Assembly: GCA_043777595.1 (NCBI GenBank)
Contig: JAYWHT010000081.1
Span: forward strand, 1-35,721
Source of the DNA: JAYVJH01 sp043777595
GTDB lineage: Bacteria; Bacteroidota; Bacteroidia; Cytophagales; Spirosomataceae
Length of the DNA: 35,721 bases
Direction: 5' to 3'
The translations under genes and the position numbers were made by a program. Within the stretch, counting starts at the first letter, position 1, and every line of letters starts with the position of its first letter. The notes beneath the pieces were generated by a model. That model saw only the letters and a list, made by a program, of their open reading frames with translations, did not search any database and was not told the DNA's origin. Below, one piece after another: positions 24,132 to 32,904 of this stretch.

Positions 24132-24185
24132 AAAGAGCCTTTCAGTACTGCTCAAACCCCTTTAAGGCAGTACGAAAGGCTCTTT
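24132..24185 (+). terminator. Strong terminator after the transglycosylase gene
   Basis: Arms at 24132-24151 (AAAGAGCCTTTCAGTACTGC) and 24167-24185 (GCAGTACGAAAGGCTCTTT) pair almost perfectly with one internal mismatch. The stem has A- and T-rich bases, so it may work in both directions. The remaining stretch up to 24373 is AT-rich leader with no feature I can name. Confidence 0.88.
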
Positions 24186-24373
24186 AATTATCATAGGTTA
24201 AGCGTACACAAATTATGCTTGATGCAAAGTTGTGCAAAGTTTTTCGTATTTAAAAATACTTTTTGCTTTTTATTGCAAATAACGATGCTACAACATTCAT
24301 TTTTGGGCTTTTGGTTAGAATTAACTATTTTTTGGCTTTCGTTATCAAATATATATTATAATCAACAAACGTA

Positions 24374-25480
24374 ATGATAAACGTCGCAATCGTTGGCTTG
24401 GGTTTTGGAGCAGAGTTCATACCTATTTACCAACAACACCCACAGGCCAATATGTATGCTATTTGCCAGCGAACCAATACCAAACTCAACGCCGTTGGCG
24501 ATGCTTTTGGCATTGCAGTACGCTACACCGACTATGATACACTTCTCAACGACCTCAATATAGATGCCGTACACATCAACTCGCCTATACCAAACCACGC
24601 TGAGCAAACCCTCAAAGCATTGTATGCGGGTAAACATGTAGCCTGCACAGTGCCAATGGCTACATCGGTCGATGAGTGTATGCAGATAGTGAAGGCATGC
24701 CAAGAGACAGGCAAAAAATATATGATGATGGAAACCGTGGTGTATAGCCGTGAGTTTTTGTATGTCAAAGAATTGTATGAAACAGGCCAAATGGGTAAAG
24801 TACAGTTTCTGAAAGCCTCGCACCAACAAGATATGGAGGGCTGGCCTGACTATTGGCCTGGACTACCACCAATGCACTACGCCACCCATTGCGTTGGGCC
24901 AGTAGCAGGTCTGCTCAAATTAGAAGCCGAATACGTATCGTGTTTTGGGTCTGGTACTATCAGTGATGACTTGGCTCAGATACACAATTCACCTTTTGCG
25001 GTTGAGTCGGCGCATATCAAGTTCAAAAACAGCGATCTGAGTACTTACGTCTATCGGTCGTTATTTGATGTGGCACGTCAATACCGTGAAAGTTTTGAAG
25101 TCTATGGCTCGTTAAAGTCTTTTGAATGGCCACTGATAGAGGGCGAAGCTGCGGTGGTTCATACTGCCAAAAAAGCCGAACACGACATTCCATCAAAAGT
25201 TACTGTTCCTGACTACGCTCATTATTTACCAGCCGAAATCCAACACTTTACAACAGGGGGAGTGTATGATACAAACGACAATCAGCATCTTTCGTTTGTG
25301 CAAGGGGGCGGTCACGGTGGTTCGCACCCACATTTGGTGCATGAGTTTATAACCGCACTCACCGAAGGACGAGAACCGTTTCCGAGTGCAGTCCAGTCAG
25401 CCAACTGGACGAGCGTAGGAATCTTGGCGCACGAGTCGGCTATGCAGGGCGGAAAAATTATTTATTTACCTGAATTTTAG
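24374..25480 (+). CDS. Gfo/Idh/MocA-fold protein with atypical active-site loop
   Basis: A 368-residue protein with an N-terminal Rossmann domain (residues 1-120: VAIVGLGFGAEFIP nucleotide loop, INSPIPNHAEQTLKAL, AGKHVACTVPMA) and a C-terminal alpha/beta domain. In ordinary dehydrogenases of this family the loop after GKHV reads EKP, with a catalytic lysine; here it is TVP and the lysine is absent. The later MHYATHCVGPV resembles the THGLGPV segment of NAD-dependent glycosidases such as GH109. It may therefore be an NAD-dependent hydrolase or isomerase rather than a simple dehydrogenase; this is inference. A GH30 lipoprotein gene follows at 77 bp, which supports a sugar role. No signal peptide. 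Confidence 0.85.
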   Translation: MINVAIVGLGFGAEFIPIYQQHPQANMYAICQRTNTKLNAVGDAFGIAVRYTDYDTLLNDLNIDAVHINSPIPNHAEQTLKALYAGKHVACTVPMATSVDECMQIVKACQETGKKYMMMETVVYSREFLYVKELYETGQMGKVQFLKASHQQDMEGWPDYWPGLPPMHYATHCVGPVAGLLKLEAEYVSCFGSGTISDDLAQIHNSPFAVESAHIKFKNSDLSTYVYRSLFDVARQYRESFEVYGSLKSFEWPLIEGEAAVVHTAKKAEHDIPSKVTVPDYAHYLPAEIQHFTTGGVYDTNDNQHLSFVQGGGHGGSHPHLVHEFITALTEGREPFPSAVQSANWTSVGILAHESAMQGGKIIYLPEF

Positions 25481-25557
25481 AGTACTACTTATTCTGCTAT
25501 CACTTATTTTTATGATATTGTATTAATAATTTGTAGAATGTAACAAATATACGAACC

Positions 25558-27009
25558 ATGAAAACAAAAAAATTACAATTACTACTACTTAGCTGCTTTG
25601 TTTTTCAGCTTGGCTGCTCCAAATCAACCGATAGTCCGCCTGCACCAACACCTGTGCCTGTTGTGCCGCCTGCTGTCGTCAAAACTGACATAAATTGGTG
25701 GCTTACCAACGGCAACCAAAGTGCATTGCTCGAAAAACAGACGGCTGGCCTTGTTTTTGGTACGGTGAGCAATTCGTATCTTAATATTGATGTCGATACA
25801 ACAGCTCGGTTTCAGACCATCGATGGTTTTGGATATACGCTCACTGGTGGTAGTGCATTTGTTATCAACCAAATGAGCGTCTCTGCCAAAGCGTCTTTGC
25901 TTCAAGAGTTATTTGGCTCTGGCGACGGTTCAATCAAAGTAAACTATCTCAGAATCAGTATGGGGGCATCAGACCTTAGTGCATCAACTTTTACATACAA
26001 CGATTTGCAGGCTGGGCAAACCGACCTCAATTTGAGCGGATTTAGCCTCGGCCCCGACAAAACAGACTTGATTCCGTTACTGAAAGAAATATTAGTCATA
26101 AACCCCAACATCAAGATTTTGGCTACGCCTTGGTCATCGCCTGTTTGGATGAAAGACAATGGTAAGTTTGTAGGTGGTAGTTTACAGACAGGTTATTATG
26201 GCGTTTATGCACAATATTTTGTCAAATATATTCAGCTTATGAAAGCCGAAGGCATTACTATTGATGCCGTTACACCGCAAAACGAGCCGCTCAATCCAAA
26301 CAACAATCCAAGTATGTTAATGACCGCTTCACAACAAACCGATTTTATCAAAGATAATTTAGGCCCCGCTTTTCAGATGGCTGGTATTAACACAAAGATA
26401 ATTTGCTACGACCACAACTGCGACAACACAGGCTATGCCATAACGATTTTGAGTGATGCCAAAGCAAAGTCTTATGTCAATGGTTCGGCGTTTCATTTGT
26501 ATGCAGGCAGCATCAGCGCACTTACTACCGTTCGTAATGCCGCCCCCGACAAACAGATATATTTTACAGAACAATATACTGACTCAAAAGGCGATTTTGG
26601 TGGTGATTTGAAATGGCACTTAAAAAACGTGATAATCGGTGCAACACGTAACTGGAGTAGAAATGCCTTGGAATGGAACTTAGCCAGCGACCCTAACTTT
26701 GGCCCGCGTACAGTTGGTGGCTGCACAACTTGTAAAGGTGCGCTGACGATTTCGGCCTCGGCTGTTACACGCAATGTATCGTTTTATATTGTTGGCCATG
26801 CTTCAAGGTTTATACCTGCGGGTTCGGTCAGGGTTGGCAGTAACATCAGCGGTAATTTACAGACGGTAGCCTTCCAGACTCCCGAAGGCAAAAAAATACT
26901 AATTGCTGAAAACGATGGCAACGATGCACTGACGTTCAATATAAAATTTAATGGCAAATGGGCTACGGCCCAACTATTGGGCGGCTCAGTGGCTACTTAT
27001 GTTTGGTAA
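25558..27009 (+). CDS. GH30-family glycoside hydrolase, lipoprotein
   Basis: A 483-residue retaining beta-glycosidase with a lipoprotein signal (hydrophobic stretch ending FQLGC, Cys20) and a Pro-rich linker (residues 27-40), so it is attached to the outer membrane. The barrel starts with FQTIDGFGYTLTGGSAF, then KILATPWSSPVWMKDNG. The acid/base is Glu243 in VTPQNEPLNP and the nucleophile Glu338 in IYFTEQYTD. After about residue 405 comes the C-terminal beta-sandwich (YIVGHASRFIPAGSVRVGS). Activity is likely beta-glucosidase, glucosylceramidase or beta-1,6-glucanase; the choice cannot be made here. It follows the Gfo/Idh/MocA-fold gene. Confidence 0.92.
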   Translation: MKTKKLQLLLLSCFVFQLGCSKSTDSPPAPTPVPVVPPAVVKTDINWWLTNGNQSALLEKQTAGLVFGTVSNSYLNIDVDTTARFQTIDGFGYTLTGGSAFVINQMSVSAKASLLQELFGSGDGSIKVNYLRISMGASDLSASTFTYNDLQAGQTDLNLSGFSLGPDKTDLIPLLKEILVINPNIKILATPWSSPVWMKDNGKFVGGSLQTGYYGVYAQYFVKYIQLMKAEGITIDAVTPQNEPLNPNNNPSMLMTASQQTDFIKDNLGPAFQMAGINTKIICYDHNCDNTGYAITILSDAKAKSYVNGSAFHLYAGSISALTTVRNAAPDKQIYFTEQYTDSKGDFGGDLKWHLKNVIIGATRNWSRNALEWNLASDPNFGPRTVGGCTTCKGALTISASAVTRNVSFYIVGHASRFIPAGSVRVGSNISGNLQTVAFQTPEGKKILIAENDGNDALTFNIKFNGKWATAQLLGGSVATYVW

Positions 27010-27024
27010 CAAGATTGATGTGTA

Positions 27025-27768
27025 CTATGGAATATAACACTTGGTAAGCGACTTCCTGAAGCGATAAGAAACAACTATACCCGAAAACTTATATCGGTCG
27101 GTCTTGGATTGGTTCGCAGCCTGACTGATACCATCAAGATAGTCAGAGAAAGTAATTCTAAAACCTGCCTCCAGCCCTATCGTCCACAATGGAGCAACTC
27201 GGTACTTGATACCTAAACCAAAAGGAATTACTATTGTTTTTGTCGAATAGGTAGCGTTTAGGTCGGCCTCAATACCTTTGGCTATCTCTGGCTTTACAAC
27301 AATCATATTTAACAAATCGGCTTGGGGGTTTGCCGAAGCTACGCCAATACCCACAAAAATATAAGGTCGTACCATAGGATCGAATTGACGAGGGAGTTTG
27401 GACATCTGAAAAGCCCATGGCTGATACTCCATCTGTGCCGAAAAGTCGTTGATAGTACTTTGAGTAGAAAAATTACGGAAAGCTCTGTCAGGATAGTTGC
27501 TGTCGTGCCCTGTCAAGTTACCTCTCGAGTAAGCCAGCTTCACGGCCAGTTTAGGCGATACATTGTATCTACCAAAAACGCCATACGCAAGGTGAGGTTC
27601 TTTCGAGAACCAGTCAGATTTGTTCAAATCTCCCAGATAGCCAGACATTCCTACAAAAGTACCAGCTTCGTAATTACTAAACCATTTATTGTTGGCACGC
27701 TGCGAAAACGTAGATAGCGAGCAAGCCAAATACAATACACAAAAGATAACTATACGGATATTTCCCAT
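27025..27768 (-). CDS. DUF6089-type outer-membrane beta-barrel protein
   Basis: A 247-residue barrel with a signal peptide (residues 1-22, ending CSLSTFSQ), then YEAGTFVGMSGYLGDLNKSDWF, GVFGRYNVSPKLAVKLAYSRG, TINDFSAQMEYQPWAF, PYIFVGIGVA and VIPFGLGIKYRV. It is clearly paralogous to the N-terminal half of the next gene downstream on the map (27936-29711), sharing the GYLGDLNKSD, NYPDRAFRNF-like and FSDYLDGISQAAN segments. It has no TSP3 or OmpA part. Function unknown, though this family is common in Bacteroidota cell envelopes. It is transcribed after the larger paralogue with 167 bp between them. Confidence 0.87.
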   Translation of the reverse strand: MGNIRIVIFCVLYLACSLSTFSQRANNKWFSNYEAGTFVGMSGYLGDLNKSDWFSKEPHLAYGVFGRYNVSPKLAVKLAYSRGNLTGHDSNYPDRAFRNFSTQSTINDFSAQMEYQPWAFQMSKLPRQFDPMVRPYIFVGIGVASANPQADLLNMIVVKPEIAKGIEADLNATYSTKTIVIPFGLGIKYRVAPLWTIGLEAGFRITFSDYLDGISQAANQSKTDRYKFSGIVVSYRFRKSLTKCYIP

Positions 27769-27935
27769 TTTTTTACTATTCCATAATAACGACGGTAAGT
27801 TTATTTGTTTATTGAAAAGTAATTAGTGGTAATATGGGATAGTATAGATTTCAAACTCATTGGTAGCCAAACGCACTACTACCATTAGAAATTGTATGGC
27901 TTCACAAAATCTTTCGGTTTGTTAGCCAACGGTAC

Positions 27936-29711
27936 TTATTTTATAATTATTTCGATTGTTGCACGGCGATTTTGTTTGCGGCCTTGCTCTGTGGTATTAG
28001 ATGCTACGGGCATTTTTTCGCCAACTCCACCAAACGACATTCTGTTGGTGGCTACCCCTTTACTCAACAAATAGTCAAAACAAGCCTCGGCACGCTTTTC
28101 TGATAGCTTTTGGTTGGGTTCAGTACTACCTATTTCGTCTGCATGGCCAGCAATTCTGAGATTATAGGTTTGGTTTGCTGCCATCGTTGCGGCCACACCG
28201 TCCAATATTACCGCATACATTGGCTGAATTTCTATTTTATTCAACTCAAACAAAACAGTGGTTGTTGTCGAGTTTGGTATTTTTGATGCTACCATTGGTA
28301 ACTTCAATTTCTCTTCAGCTTTTGTTAGTTTAGCCAATGTTGGGGCATCGATAGCACCTTCAAACTCTGGCTTGCCTGCCACAGTTGGTTGTCTATCTTT
28401 CGAGTCTGGCACACCGTCTCCGTCTGTATCTGGGCAACCATTAAAAGCAATGATTCCTGCTACATCTGGACACATATCGTCTTTGTCGGCAATGCCGTCT
28501 TTGTCTGTGTCTGGGCAACCAGCCAATGTACCCGCTATTGTTGGGCAGGCATCGTCCTTGTCGGCCACACCATCGTTGTCAGTATCAGGGCAGCCTTTCA
28601 TTTGGGTTGTTCCTGCCAAAGTTGGGCAAGCGTCATCTTTGTCGGCAACGCCATCTTTGTCTGTGTCTGGGCAGCCGCCAAACTCTACCAAGCCTGCTAC
28701 GTCTGGGCAAGTGTCGTTTTTGTCTGCAATACCATCTTTATCTTTGTCTGGGCAGCCTTTCATTGTTAGGCTTCCATAAGCGTCGGGGCAGTCGTCGTTT
28801 TGGTTGGCTATGCCATCGCTGTCGTTGTCGGGGCAGCCTTTGAGCGGAATCAATCCAAATACTTCGGGACACTCATCGTCTTTATCGGCCACACCGTCTT
28901 TGTCAAAGTCTGGGCAGCCATTGAGCTTGACAGACCCTGGTTGTTTGGGGCAGCCGTCGGTTTCGTCTGGAATACCGTCTTTGTCGGTATCTTTTTTGTC
29001 AAATCTATATGTAACTGTCAGTCCCGATAGCTTGTATTTATCATTTCGAGCGGGATTTGCACCTTGGCTAATACCGTCTAAATAGTCAGAAAATGCAAAT
29101 CTAAACCCTGCTTCGAGCGCAACAACAAAGTTTTCGTTGATGTCGTATTTTACACCAAAACCAAACGGTACTACAATGTTAGTACTTGAATATTTGGCGG
29201 CTTGGTCGGCAACTGCCCCCTGCCGATAGATGGCCAGCGTGGTGGGAGTACCAGTAAAATCTGCTTTGGGACTGGTAAATCCTAAACCCAGACCTGTAAA
29301 AAAATAGGGCGAAAGAGTTCTTTTGAACTTGACTTGATAGGTGGCGGTGTCGTAACTAAACCGTTTTTTACCCAAAAAATCCCATTCGACGGTAGCCGAA
29401 AGGTCGGTGATGGGCGACGAAGTCTTGAAACCCCGCCCCGCACGATCTGCAAAATTGGCATCACTACCTGTTAGTTTACCAAAAGTCAATCCGCCTCTAA
29501 ATGTCCACCGTTCGTTATAATAATAACGCCCCAATAAACCCACACCAGCTTGTGGTTGTTTGGAGAAAAAATCGGATTTGTTGAGGTCGCCCAAATAGCC
29601 CGAGTTCCCTACCAATATTCCGAGTTCGTATCGTTTATTTATTTGCTGGGCATACGAAAATTGTGTCAAGGCACAGCAAAATATCAATAGTAATGTAAAT
29701 CTGAATCGCAT
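27936..29711 (-). CDS. Outer-membrane protein: DUF6089-like barrel, TSP3 calcium repeats, OmpA domain
   Basis: A 591-residue envelope protein. After a signal peptide (residues 1-21, ending FSYAQ) comes an eight-strand-like barrel (about 25-245) homologous to the neighbouring 247-residue protein. Residues about 248-435 hold eight thrombospondin type 3 repeats with the pattern DxDxDGxxDxxDxCP; their Asp clusters should bind calcium and stiffen the linker. Residues about 470-591 are an OmpA-like peptidoglycan-binding domain (RIAGHADEIGSTEPNQKLSE, then RMSFGGVGEKMPVA and QNRRATIEI). It would tie the outer membrane to peptidoglycan. The repeat DNA explains the open frames on the opposite strand, which are shadows. 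Confidence 0.94.
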   Translation of the reverse strand: MRFRFTLLLIFCCALTQFSYAQQINKRYELGILVGNSGYLGDLNKSDFFSKQPQAGVGLLGRYYYNERWTFRGGLTFGKLTGSDANFADRAGRGFKTSSPITDLSATVEWDFLGKKRFSYDTATYQVKFKRTLSPYFFTGLGLGFTSPKADFTGTPTTLAIYRQGAVADQAAKYSSTNIVVPFGFGVKYDINENFVVALEAGFRFAFSDYLDGISQGANPARNDKYKLSGLTVTYRFDKKDTDKDGIPDETDGCPKQPGSVKLNGCPDFDKDGVADKDDECPEVFGLIPLKGCPDNDSDGIANQNDDCPDAYGSLTMKGCPDKDKDGIADKNDTCPDVAGLVEFGGCPDTDKDGVADKDDACPTLAGTTQMKGCPDTDNDGVADKDDACPTIAGTLAGCPDTDKDGIADKDDMCPDVAGIIAFNGCPDTDGDGVPDSKDRQPTVAGKPEFEGAIDAPTLAKLTKAEEKLKLPMVASKIPNSTTTTVLFELNKIEIQPMYAVILDGVAATMAANQTYNLRIAGHADEIGSTEPNQKLSEKRAEACFDYLLSKGVATNRMSFGGVGEKMPVASNTTEQGRKQNRRATIEIIIK

Positions 29712-29939
29712 GTATAGAAGTTTTGAGAAATAAAATTAGTGCATTATTACAAAATAACCAAAAAATAAATGCCCTTGTGACGTAAATTTTATCAATAAAT
29801 AACAATCATGCGAATAGTTGTGCAAAAAAACATTGATATTGTGCTAAAAACAACTAATATTACTGGTAGTCAAATATAAATTTTATCGAAGTTGTGTTAC
29901 TTATTTTTCAACACCACTTATTAAGTAAAAATATTTATC

Positions 29940-31394
29940 ATGCAAAATTCAAACTTAGATTACGATGTCGTTATTGTTGGGGCGGGTTTGTCGGGTATTG
30001 GTACTGCCTATCATTTACAGGCCAATTGCCCCCAAATTAGATTCAAAATTATAGAAAGTAGGGCATCGATTGGTGGTACTTGGGATTTGTTCAAATATCC
30101 AGGCATACGGTCAGACTCTGATATGTACACTTTTGGGTTTGCCTTTAATCCTTGGAAAAATAAAAAATCAATTTCGGACGGCAAAGCCATTTTGGACTAT
30201 ATCACTGAAACGATTGAGACATTCAAACTCAATGAAAAAATACAATTAAACTCAAAACTAACAGATGCCGCCTGGGATTCAACAAATGCCACATGGATAT
30301 TGAACGTTGAGCAAGCCGATACCCAAAAGTCAGAAAAAATCAGTTGTCGTTTTTTGTTTAGTTGCACGGGCTACTACGACTACGATAACGGCTACCGCCC
30401 ACGGTTTACCAACGAAGAAGCCTTCGCAGGCATTATCGTTCACCCACAACACTGGAATACTTCCTTAGATTATGCTAATAAACAAATCGTAATTATTGGT
30501 AGTGGTGCTACGGCTATAACCATGGTACCAGAATTGGCCAAAAAAGCACAAAAAGTTACGATGCTACAACGCTCGCCCACCTACATTGCCAACCTGCCGA
30601 GTGAAGACAAAATTGCTGATTTTCTCAAAAAAGTATTGCCCAGTAGCGTAGCACACAAGGCTATTCGTAGAAAGAACGTATTGTTTAGTATCGGTTTTTA
30701 TCAATTAGCCCGCAAGTTTCCAAAACTTGTAAAAAAAATATTATTGGGCGATATTAAAAAATACTTGGGCGATAAATATGAAGAGCGACATTTTTTGCCC
30801 CATTACAAGCCTTGGGATCAACGCCTGTGTGTTGTGCCTGACAATGATTTTTTGGAAGCCCTAAAAACCGATAAAGCCCAAATCGTTACCGATACCATCA
30901 AGAGTTTCAATACCACGGGTATTATGACAGATTCAGGACAGCAATTAAATGCCGACATTGTAATTACGGCCACTGGTTTGGTATTAAAAACTTTTGGTGG
31001 AGCAAAAATGACGATTGACGGCCAAGAGTTAGTCAATTCCCAAACGCACCTATACCGTGGGGCTATGTTGAGCGGTGTGCCTAATTTTGCAACGGCGATT
31101 GGCTATACCAACGCTTCATGGACGTTGAAAGTAGATTTGGTCGGTCATTTTGTTACCAGATTACTCAATTATATGTATCAAAAAGACTACAAAGTTTGTA
31201 CGCCAGTGTTTGATGCAAATCAATTTGAAAGCCAACGACTTTTAGATTTTGATGCAGGGTATATTTTGCGAGGGCAGGATATAATGCCAAAACAAGGCTC
31301 AAAAAAACCATGGAAAGTGTATGAAAACTACATAAAAGATTTCTTTTTGATAAAAAAAGGAAAGCTGAATGATGGTTTTTTGAAATATCAATAA
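29940..31394 (+). CDS. Flavin-containing monooxygenase, Baeyer-Villiger type
   Basis: A 484-residue FAD and NADPH enzyme. The FAD loop is VVIVGAGLSGIGTAYHL near residues 9-25; GTWDLFKYPGIRSDSDMYTF follows at about 47-66. The Baeyer-Villiger fingerprint appears as FAGIIVHPQHW (F-x-G-x3-H-x3-W) near residues 161-171, with the second nucleotide loop VIIGSGATAI just after. The late motif TGL near 344 fits. The substrate (ketone or other soft nucleophile) cannot be assigned. The downstream reductase-like gene starts 75 bp later, beyond a perfect palindrome, and may form a small-molecule conversion pair with it. Confidence 0.92.
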   Translation: MQNSNLDYDVVIVGAGLSGIGTAYHLQANCPQIRFKIIESRASIGGTWDLFKYPGIRSDSDMYTFGFAFNPWKNKKSISDGKAILDYITETIETFKLNEKIQLNSKLTDAAWDSTNATWILNVEQADTQKSEKISCRFLFSCTGYYDYDNGYRPRFTNEEAFAGIIVHPQHWNTSLDYANKQIVIIGSGATAITMVPELAKKAQKVTMLQRSPTYIANLPSEDKIADFLKKVLPSSVAHKAIRRKNVLFSIGFYQLARKFPKLVKKILLGDIKKYLGDKYEERHFLPHYKPWDQRLCVVPDNDFLEALKTDKAQIVTDTIKSFNTTGIMTDSGQQLNADIVITATGLVLKTFGGAKMTIDGQELVNSQTHLYRGAMLSGVPNFATAIGYTNASWTLKVDLVGHFVTRLLNYMYQKDYKVCTPVFDANQFESQRLLDFDAGYILRGQDIMPKQGSKKPWKVYENYIKDFFLIKKGKLNDGFLKYQ

Positions 31395-31408
31395 ACCATA
31401 ACCTGACG

Positions 31409-31439
31409 GATTTGACAACCCTTCGAGGGTTGTCAAATC
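31409..31439. repeat. Perfect 14-bp-stem palindrome between monooxygenase and reductase genes
   Basis: GATTTGACAACCCT and AGGGTTGTCAAATC pair exactly around TCG. There is no T-run after it on the plus strand, so it may be an intergenic palindromic repeat or a weak terminator or attenuator. Confidence 0.75.
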
Positions 31440-31469
31440 ACAACATCAAATCTAAATATTCTAAAAACA

Positions 31470-32516
31470 ATGTCATTTTTAATATACGGGGCCAATGGCT
31501 ACACAGGCAAGCTGATTGTTGAATTGGCCATTAAGCAAGGCTTGAAGCCCATACTTGCTGGGCGAACAGAGCATAAAATAAAACCCGTTGCCGAAAAAAT
31601 GGGACTCGAATATTTAGTTTTTAGTTTAGACAATCAAACAGAATTGGTTAATAACCTCAAAAAATTTCCATTGGTACTCAACTGTGCGGGGCCATTTAGC
31701 CAAACAGCCAAACTTATGGTAGAAGCCTGCCTGATGGCCAAAACACATTATTTGGACATTACGGGCGAATTAGCAGTTTTTGAAATGGTAAAATTATACG
31801 ACGAGCAAGCCCTAAAAAACGAGATTTTACTCATGCCAGGCGTGGGTTTTGATGTTGTACCAACCGACTGTATGGCCAAATACCTACATACACAGCTTCC
31901 CGATGCTACACACCTGCAATTAGCTTTTGTGAGTGTAGGTGGGAGCATTTCGCATGGTACGCTGACTACTGTTCTCGAAAACTTGGGTGGCGATGGGGCT
32001 GTACGAGAAAATGGCGTTATTGTGGCCAAACCCAACGGACACAAAGGACAAGAAATTGATTTTGGCCCGTTTAAACAATTTACCATGACCATTCCTTGGG
32101 GCGATGTTTCTACGGCTTATCATACTACGCACATTGCCAATATAGAAGTATATACTGGCGCAGCCAAAAGTGCGTACTTTGCCATGAAATTTCAGTTTTT
32201 GTTCAATCCAATTCTAAGAACAAATCTTGTCAAACAACAATTACAGGCATACATTGACAAAAAAATAACAGGCCCAACCGAAAGTCAAAACCAAAACGGA
32301 CAATCGCTGATTTGGGGTAAAGTTACCAACGCCCAAGGCACAAGCATAGAAGCAAAATTAGAAACAGTAGAAGGCTACAAACTAACGGCTGAGGCATCGG
32401 TACATATTGCCAAAAAAGTACTGGCAACAAAAGGGGCAGCAGGCTATCAAACCCCAGCTGGTATGTTTGGGCATAAACTGATTTTAGAAATTTCGGGGTC
32501 AAATGGTTTTTTTTAA
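31470..32516 (+). CDS. Saccharopine-dehydrogenase-like / trans-acting enoyl reductase family protein
   Basis: A 348-residue protein starting MSFLIYGANGYTGKLIVELA, a Rossmann GxxGxxG loop for NADP, then LAGRTEHKIKPVAEKMG, VLNCAGPFSQTAKLMVEACL, YLDITGE and LLMPGVGFDVVPTDCMA, the consensus of the saccharopine-reductase-like and trans-acting enoyl reductase group. The C-terminal domain (about 130-340) is less conserved. True lysine metabolism is unlikely for this subgroup; it probably reduces a lipid-like or small carbonyl substrate. It is close to the monooxygenase gene and on the same strand. The last residues, SGSNGFF, are followed by a normal stop. Confidence 0.86.
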   Translation: MSFLIYGANGYTGKLIVELAIKQGLKPILAGRTEHKIKPVAEKMGLEYLVFSLDNQTELVNNLKKFPLVLNCAGPFSQTAKLMVEACLMAKTHYLDITGELAVFEMVKLYDEQALKNEILLMPGVGFDVVPTDCMAKYLHTQLPDATHLQLAFVSVGGSISHGTLTTVLENLGGDGAVRENGVIVAKPNGHKGQEIDFGPFKQFTMTIPWGDVSTAYHTTHIANIEVYTGAAKSAYFAMKFQFLFNPILRTNLVKQQLQAYIDKKITGPTESQNQNGQSLIWGKVTNAQGTSIEAKLETVEGYKLTAEASVHIAKKVLATKGAAGYQTPAGMFGHKLILEISGSNGFF

Positions 32517-32572
32517 TAAATGGCTTATCATCAACAAAGTACAAATACCCACATCTTGCAACTAATTAAGCT

Positions 32573-32869
32573 ATGAATTACAAGGCAATTTTGACATACG
32601 ACATTGAGCAATTACTAACACAACCCAACGCTGTTTTGATTGATGTAAGAGACGAATGGGAGTTTGAAGAGTTTAACGTTGGTGGTGTCAATATACCAAT
32701 GCCCGACATCAGAGCCAAGCGGCATTTATTGACCAACTACGACCATATCGTTGTGGTATGCGCCAATGGTGTGAGGTCTCGTATTGCAGTCAAAGATTAT
32801 GGTAGGGCTGAGGAGTTGGCCAACAAACATTTTTACCATGTCGAGGGTGGTTTGTTGGGTTTTGAGTGA
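32573..32869 (+). CDS. Single-domain rhodanese-like protein
   Basis: A 98-residue rhodanese domain: AVLIDVRDEWEFEEFNVGGVNIPM, then HIVVVCANGVRSRIAV with catalytic Cys63 at the head of a CxxGxRS active-site loop, ending in the VEGGLLGF motif. The six-residue loop fits sulfurtransferases rather than phosphatases. Cytosolic, partner unknown. The end of the gene contains a Bacteroidota-type promoter that should drive typA, 35 bp downstream. Confidence 0.92.
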   Translation: MNYKAILTYDIEQLLTQPNAVLIDVRDEWEFEEFNVGGVNIPMPDIRAKRHLLTNYDHIVVVCANGVRSRIAVKDYGRAEELANKHFYHVEGGLLGFE

Positions 32870-32884
32870 AATGTCGTACCTTTG
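32852..32884 (+). promoter_or_regulatory. Bacteroidota-type promoter of typA
   Basis: TACCTTTG (32877-32884) matches the -7 consensus TAnnTTTG, and TTG at 32852-32854 lies 22 bp upstream as a -33 element. The start codon of typA is about 20 bp away, giving a very short leader. It overlaps the end of the rhodanese gene. Confidence 0.65.
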
Positions 32885-32904
32885 CGGCTTAAAACAAAAA
32901 AACA

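Noticed and set aside
28258..29085. Long Ser/Pro- or Cys-rich frames on the plus strand opposite the TSP3-OmpA gene
   Set aside because: They are shadows of the repeated TSP3 codons; the minus-strand protein has complete domains and a signal peptide.
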